Shown in pieces: positions 15,344-17,047 of a DNA stretch of 17,047 nt; position 1 is the first letter of the stretch; each line of letters begins with the position of its first letter. The translations under genes were made by a program, and so were the position numbers. Location of the stretch: contig LKMY01000015.1 of assembly GCA_001564205.1 (NCBI GenBank), positions 1 to 17,047 on the forward strand. The letters run 5' to 3'. The notes under the pieces are model-generated. The model made no database searches, was not told where the DNA came from, and saw only the letters and a program-made list of their open reading frames with translations. The DNA is from Nanohaloarchaea archaeon PL-Br10_U2g5. GTDB lineage: Archaea > Halobacteriota > Halobacteria > Halobacteriales > Haloferacaceae.

Positions 15344-17047
15344 TCACATGAACGAGCCCAACCCAGTCTGTTCCTGTCCGGTTTTGACCTCCTCCCAGGA
15401 CATCCCGAGGGCCTCGATGACGCGTTCTATCGGGCCTTTAAGCGTCTTGTCGAGCATCTTCTCCCAGTCGACTTCGAACTCGTCGGGCACCTGGTCGGCA
15501 TATTCGAAACAGATCACGTCGGGATCGCGTTTGAACTCACCGTACAGGTGGTCGTGCTGCGGGTCGAGTCCCTTCTCCGACTCCATCCGCTGCCAGAAGT
15601 CGGGATGGACCTTTTTGATGTACAGCCGCTTCGGCTTCGACCCGCTCCCGAAGTTGGTGCCGAGCATCAGATTGGCGTACTTCGCGCCGCGGACCTGTGC
15701 GGTCGGCGTCTCGTAGGCGTCGAGTTTCTTCCCGATTCCGCCGGGGATGCCAATCTCGTCGAGATCCATCTCGCCGTCGAGCACGCGAGCGATGACGTCC
15801 ACGAGATACGCCTTCACCTCCTCCATGTCCTCGTCGATGTCGTCACCGGTAACGATCGTCTCGATGACGTTCTGTTGGACCTCTTTCGTGATGCCGGCGA
15901 TGTCCGAGCGCTTGTACTCGAACCCGGTGATGTCGATGTCGTCGACGTCGTTCCCCTCCTTCCAGATGATGTGGCCCGCGTACCGCTTCTTTTTGCCGGC
16001 CTGGAAGAAGCGCCGGTAGAGCTTCTCGAACTCGATCTGGAATCGGTGCTCGTCGGCGTTCAGCGCTTCTTTCGCGAAGTCGTCGTACCGCTCGTTGATG
16101 TGGTCCTCTATCTCGAAGGAGGTCTCGATGGCCTCCGCTTTCGACATGTTAGATAACGATAACATAACGCTGTCCGTATCTCCATAAGCAACCTGATAAT
16201 TGAGTTCCTCTGCGGCCTCCTCGGTGAAGTCGATGACTTCCCGACCGGTCGCTGTGACCGCTGCTGCGCCTTCTTTGTCGTACAGGCGGAATCGATCCCA
16301 TCCCGTTACGCCGTAAAGAGAATTCATAATAACCTTGACAGCTCCTTGCTGTCGGTCGTACTGCTCGTAGGGTTCGGTCTTGGGTTCGTGGTCGTTCCGG
16401 AGCGCCTTCTTCTCCTCGCGCTCGGAGAGGAGTTCGTCGACCATCTCGCGCATGATCCCGTCCGGCTTCTTCTGGAAGTGGGTCCCGTTGGGTGCGACGT
16501 ACGACTCGCCGTCGTACTCAGCGGGGTCGACCTTCGTCTCCGGGCCGGCGTTGATCGTCACCATGCACATCGGGTAGAGACTTTTTAAGTCCTGTACCGT
16601 CACCATCTCCTTGACGCCCGTGATCGGGTCGAAGACGGCCCCGCCTTCGAAATCCTCCGACTCCTGTTGGCCCTTCGTGGGGAGCGCGAACTTCCCGAAG
16701 GCCTTGTGGAGGACATACATGTCGACCGTATCGCCGGGCGTTGGCGCGTCCTCGATCTTACACCCGACGAACGTTCGCACCTCGTCCCAAAAGGCGATCA
16801 CGTCCTGTTTCCGGTCGATCTCGACGCACAGCTCTACGTCGCGGATACTGTACTCCAGCAGACGTTCGGGATCCTGCTCCCAGAGATCGCCGATGTCGCC
16901 CGTGTAGCGCTCCTTGCCGACCCCCAACTCGCGCTCGCCGACCGCGTCGAGCCGGTACGACTCCAACTCGGTGAACATCGTCCGCTTGTACGCGTACAGC
17001 AGGTCGAAGACGACCCGCCCTTTGATGTCGGGGCCGCCCCAGCCGGA
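15344..17047 (-). CDS. polB: Family B DNA polymerase, N-terminus beyond the window
   Basis: The visible 567 residues are the C-terminal part of the replicative-type family B polymerase. The frame runs open to the right edge, so the ATG at 16978 is internal. Seen in order: the end of the 3'-5' exonuclease domain with Exo III YSIRDVEL, polymerase motif A DLKSLYP (16571-16591), motif B KVIMNSLYG (16310-16336), motif C YGDTDS (16169-16186), then the thumb. The tail QTGLGSFM fits a PCNA-interacting peptide (Q, L, F at positions 1, 4, 7), which tethers the enzyme to the sliding clamp. No intein interrupts motifs A-C, though these are known intein sites in archaeal polymerases. Around each motif the codons turn AT-rich and unlike the rest of the gene. 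The active-site aspartates in motifs A and C are intact. Confidence 0.96.
   Translation of the reverse strand, partial: SGWGGPDIKGRVVFDLLYAYKRTMFTELESYRLDAVGERELGVGKERYTGDIGDLWEQDPERLLEYSIRDVELCVEIDRKQDVIAFWDEVRTFVGCKIEDAPTPGDTVDMYVLHKAFGKFALPTKGQQESEDFEGGAVFDPITGVKEMVTVQDLKSLYPMCMVTINAGPETKVDPAEYDGESYVAPNGTHFQKKPDGIMREMVDELLSEREEKKALRNDHEPKTEPYEQYDRQQGAVKVIMNSLYGVTGWDRFRLYDKEGAAAVTATGREVIDFTEEAAEELNYQVAYGDTDSVMLSLSNMSKAEAIETSFEIEDHINERYDDFAKEALNADEHRFQIEFEKLYRRFFQAGKKKRYAGHIIWKEGNDVDDIDITGFEYKRSDIAGITKEVQQNVIETIVTGDDIDEDMEEVKAYLVDVIARVLDGEMDLDEIGIPGGIGKKLDAYETPTAQVRGAKYANLMLGTNFGSGSKPKRLYIKKVHPDFWQRMESEKGLDPQHDHLYGEFKRDPDVICFEYADQVPDEFEVDWEKMLDKTLKGPIERVIEALGMSWEEVKTGQEQTGLGSFM
16147..16206 (-). 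other. AT-rich codon island at polymerase motif C
   Basis: Bases 16151-16200 are 38% G+C by count, far below the surrounding gene. The codons spelling NYQVAYGDTDSVMLSLS include AAT, TAT, GTT, GCT, TAT, GGA, GAT, GTT, TTA, TTA and TCT, which are rare elsewhere in this window. The protein itself is fully conserved. Confidence 0.75.
16302..16346 (-). other. AT-rich codon island at polymerase motif B
   Basis: Bases 16311-16340 are about 33% G+C. The codons around KVIMNSLYGV are AAG GTT ATT ATG AAT TCT CTT TAC GGC GTA, with ATT, AAT, TCT, CTT and GTA all unusual for this genome. Confidence 0.75.
16571..16597 (-). other. AT-rich codon island at polymerase motif A
   Basis: The codons for VQDLKSLYP are GTA CAG GAC TTA AAA AGT CTC TAC CCG. 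GTA, TTA, AAA and AGT are rare here. This island is shorter and milder than those at motifs B and C. Confidence 0.6.

Noticed and set aside
16979..17047. Treating ATG 16978 as the PolB start
   Set aside because: The 23 codons to the window edge are open, contain no stop and read as PolB exonuclease-domain sequence, so the gene is simply cut by the window.
1..17047. tRNA genes, CRISPR repeats, insertion sequences, inteins, toxin-antitoxin pairs
   Set aside because: Looked for and not seen; no direct repeat series, transposase motifs, intein block motifs or cloverleaf with a GTTCGA-type T-loop was found.

Overview
The window is a GC-rich, gene-dense piece of a haloarchaeal chromosome (class Halobacteria; a Halorubrum-like genus is possible but not proven). 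The evidence is the archaeal translation factors (EF-2 with a diphthamide histidine site, EF-1 alpha, aRF1, archaeal S10), strongly acidic proteins, overwhelmingly G/C third codon positions, and archaeal TATA boxes that mostly sit about 24-30 nt upstream of the start codon, as expected for leaderless mRNAs. No tRNA, rRNA, CRISPR array, insertion sequence or integrase was seen.

Left part (1-6500). A KDPG aldolase fragment on the minus strand runs off the left edge and shares an intergenic region with EF-2. EF-2 is followed by a small amino-acid biosynthesis unit: a short threonine-rich ORF (42 aa), a stand-alone ACT-domain protein and homoserine dehydrogenase, joined by GTGA and ATGA stop/start overlaps. 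EF-1 alpha and ribosomal protein S10 follow. This resembles the archaeal str (translation factor) cluster with a threonine/methionine branch-point module placed inside it.

Middle part (6500-10460). A minus-strand rhomboid-family membrane protease diverges from arginyl-tRNA synthetase, which is followed by the peptide chain release factor aRF1.

Right part (10460-17047), all on the minus strand. Read in the direction of transcription, it holds the C-terminal two-thirds or so of family B DNA polymerase (running in from the right edge), sufC, sufB and sufD (Fe-S cluster assembly), a ferritin-like protein and a DtxR-family metal-dependent regulator. The last five form an apparent iron module: cluster building, a ferritin-like protein and an iron-sensing repressor. 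sufB appears to have its own promoter.

Two signals stand out. First, the 42-residue ORF ahead of the ACT/homoserine dehydrogenase genes has 10 threonines. It starts 24-28 nt after a TATA box and ends exactly on the ACT-gene start, whose Shine-Dalgarno sequence can be paired away. It is a candidate archaeal threonine leader peptide or translational-coupling control. Second, the three polymerase catalytic motifs (A, B and C), which are the classic intein insertion sites, are each written in AT-rich, host-atypical codons within an otherwise GC-rich gene that carries no intein there. This looks like the footprint of past intein homing or of selection at homing sites.
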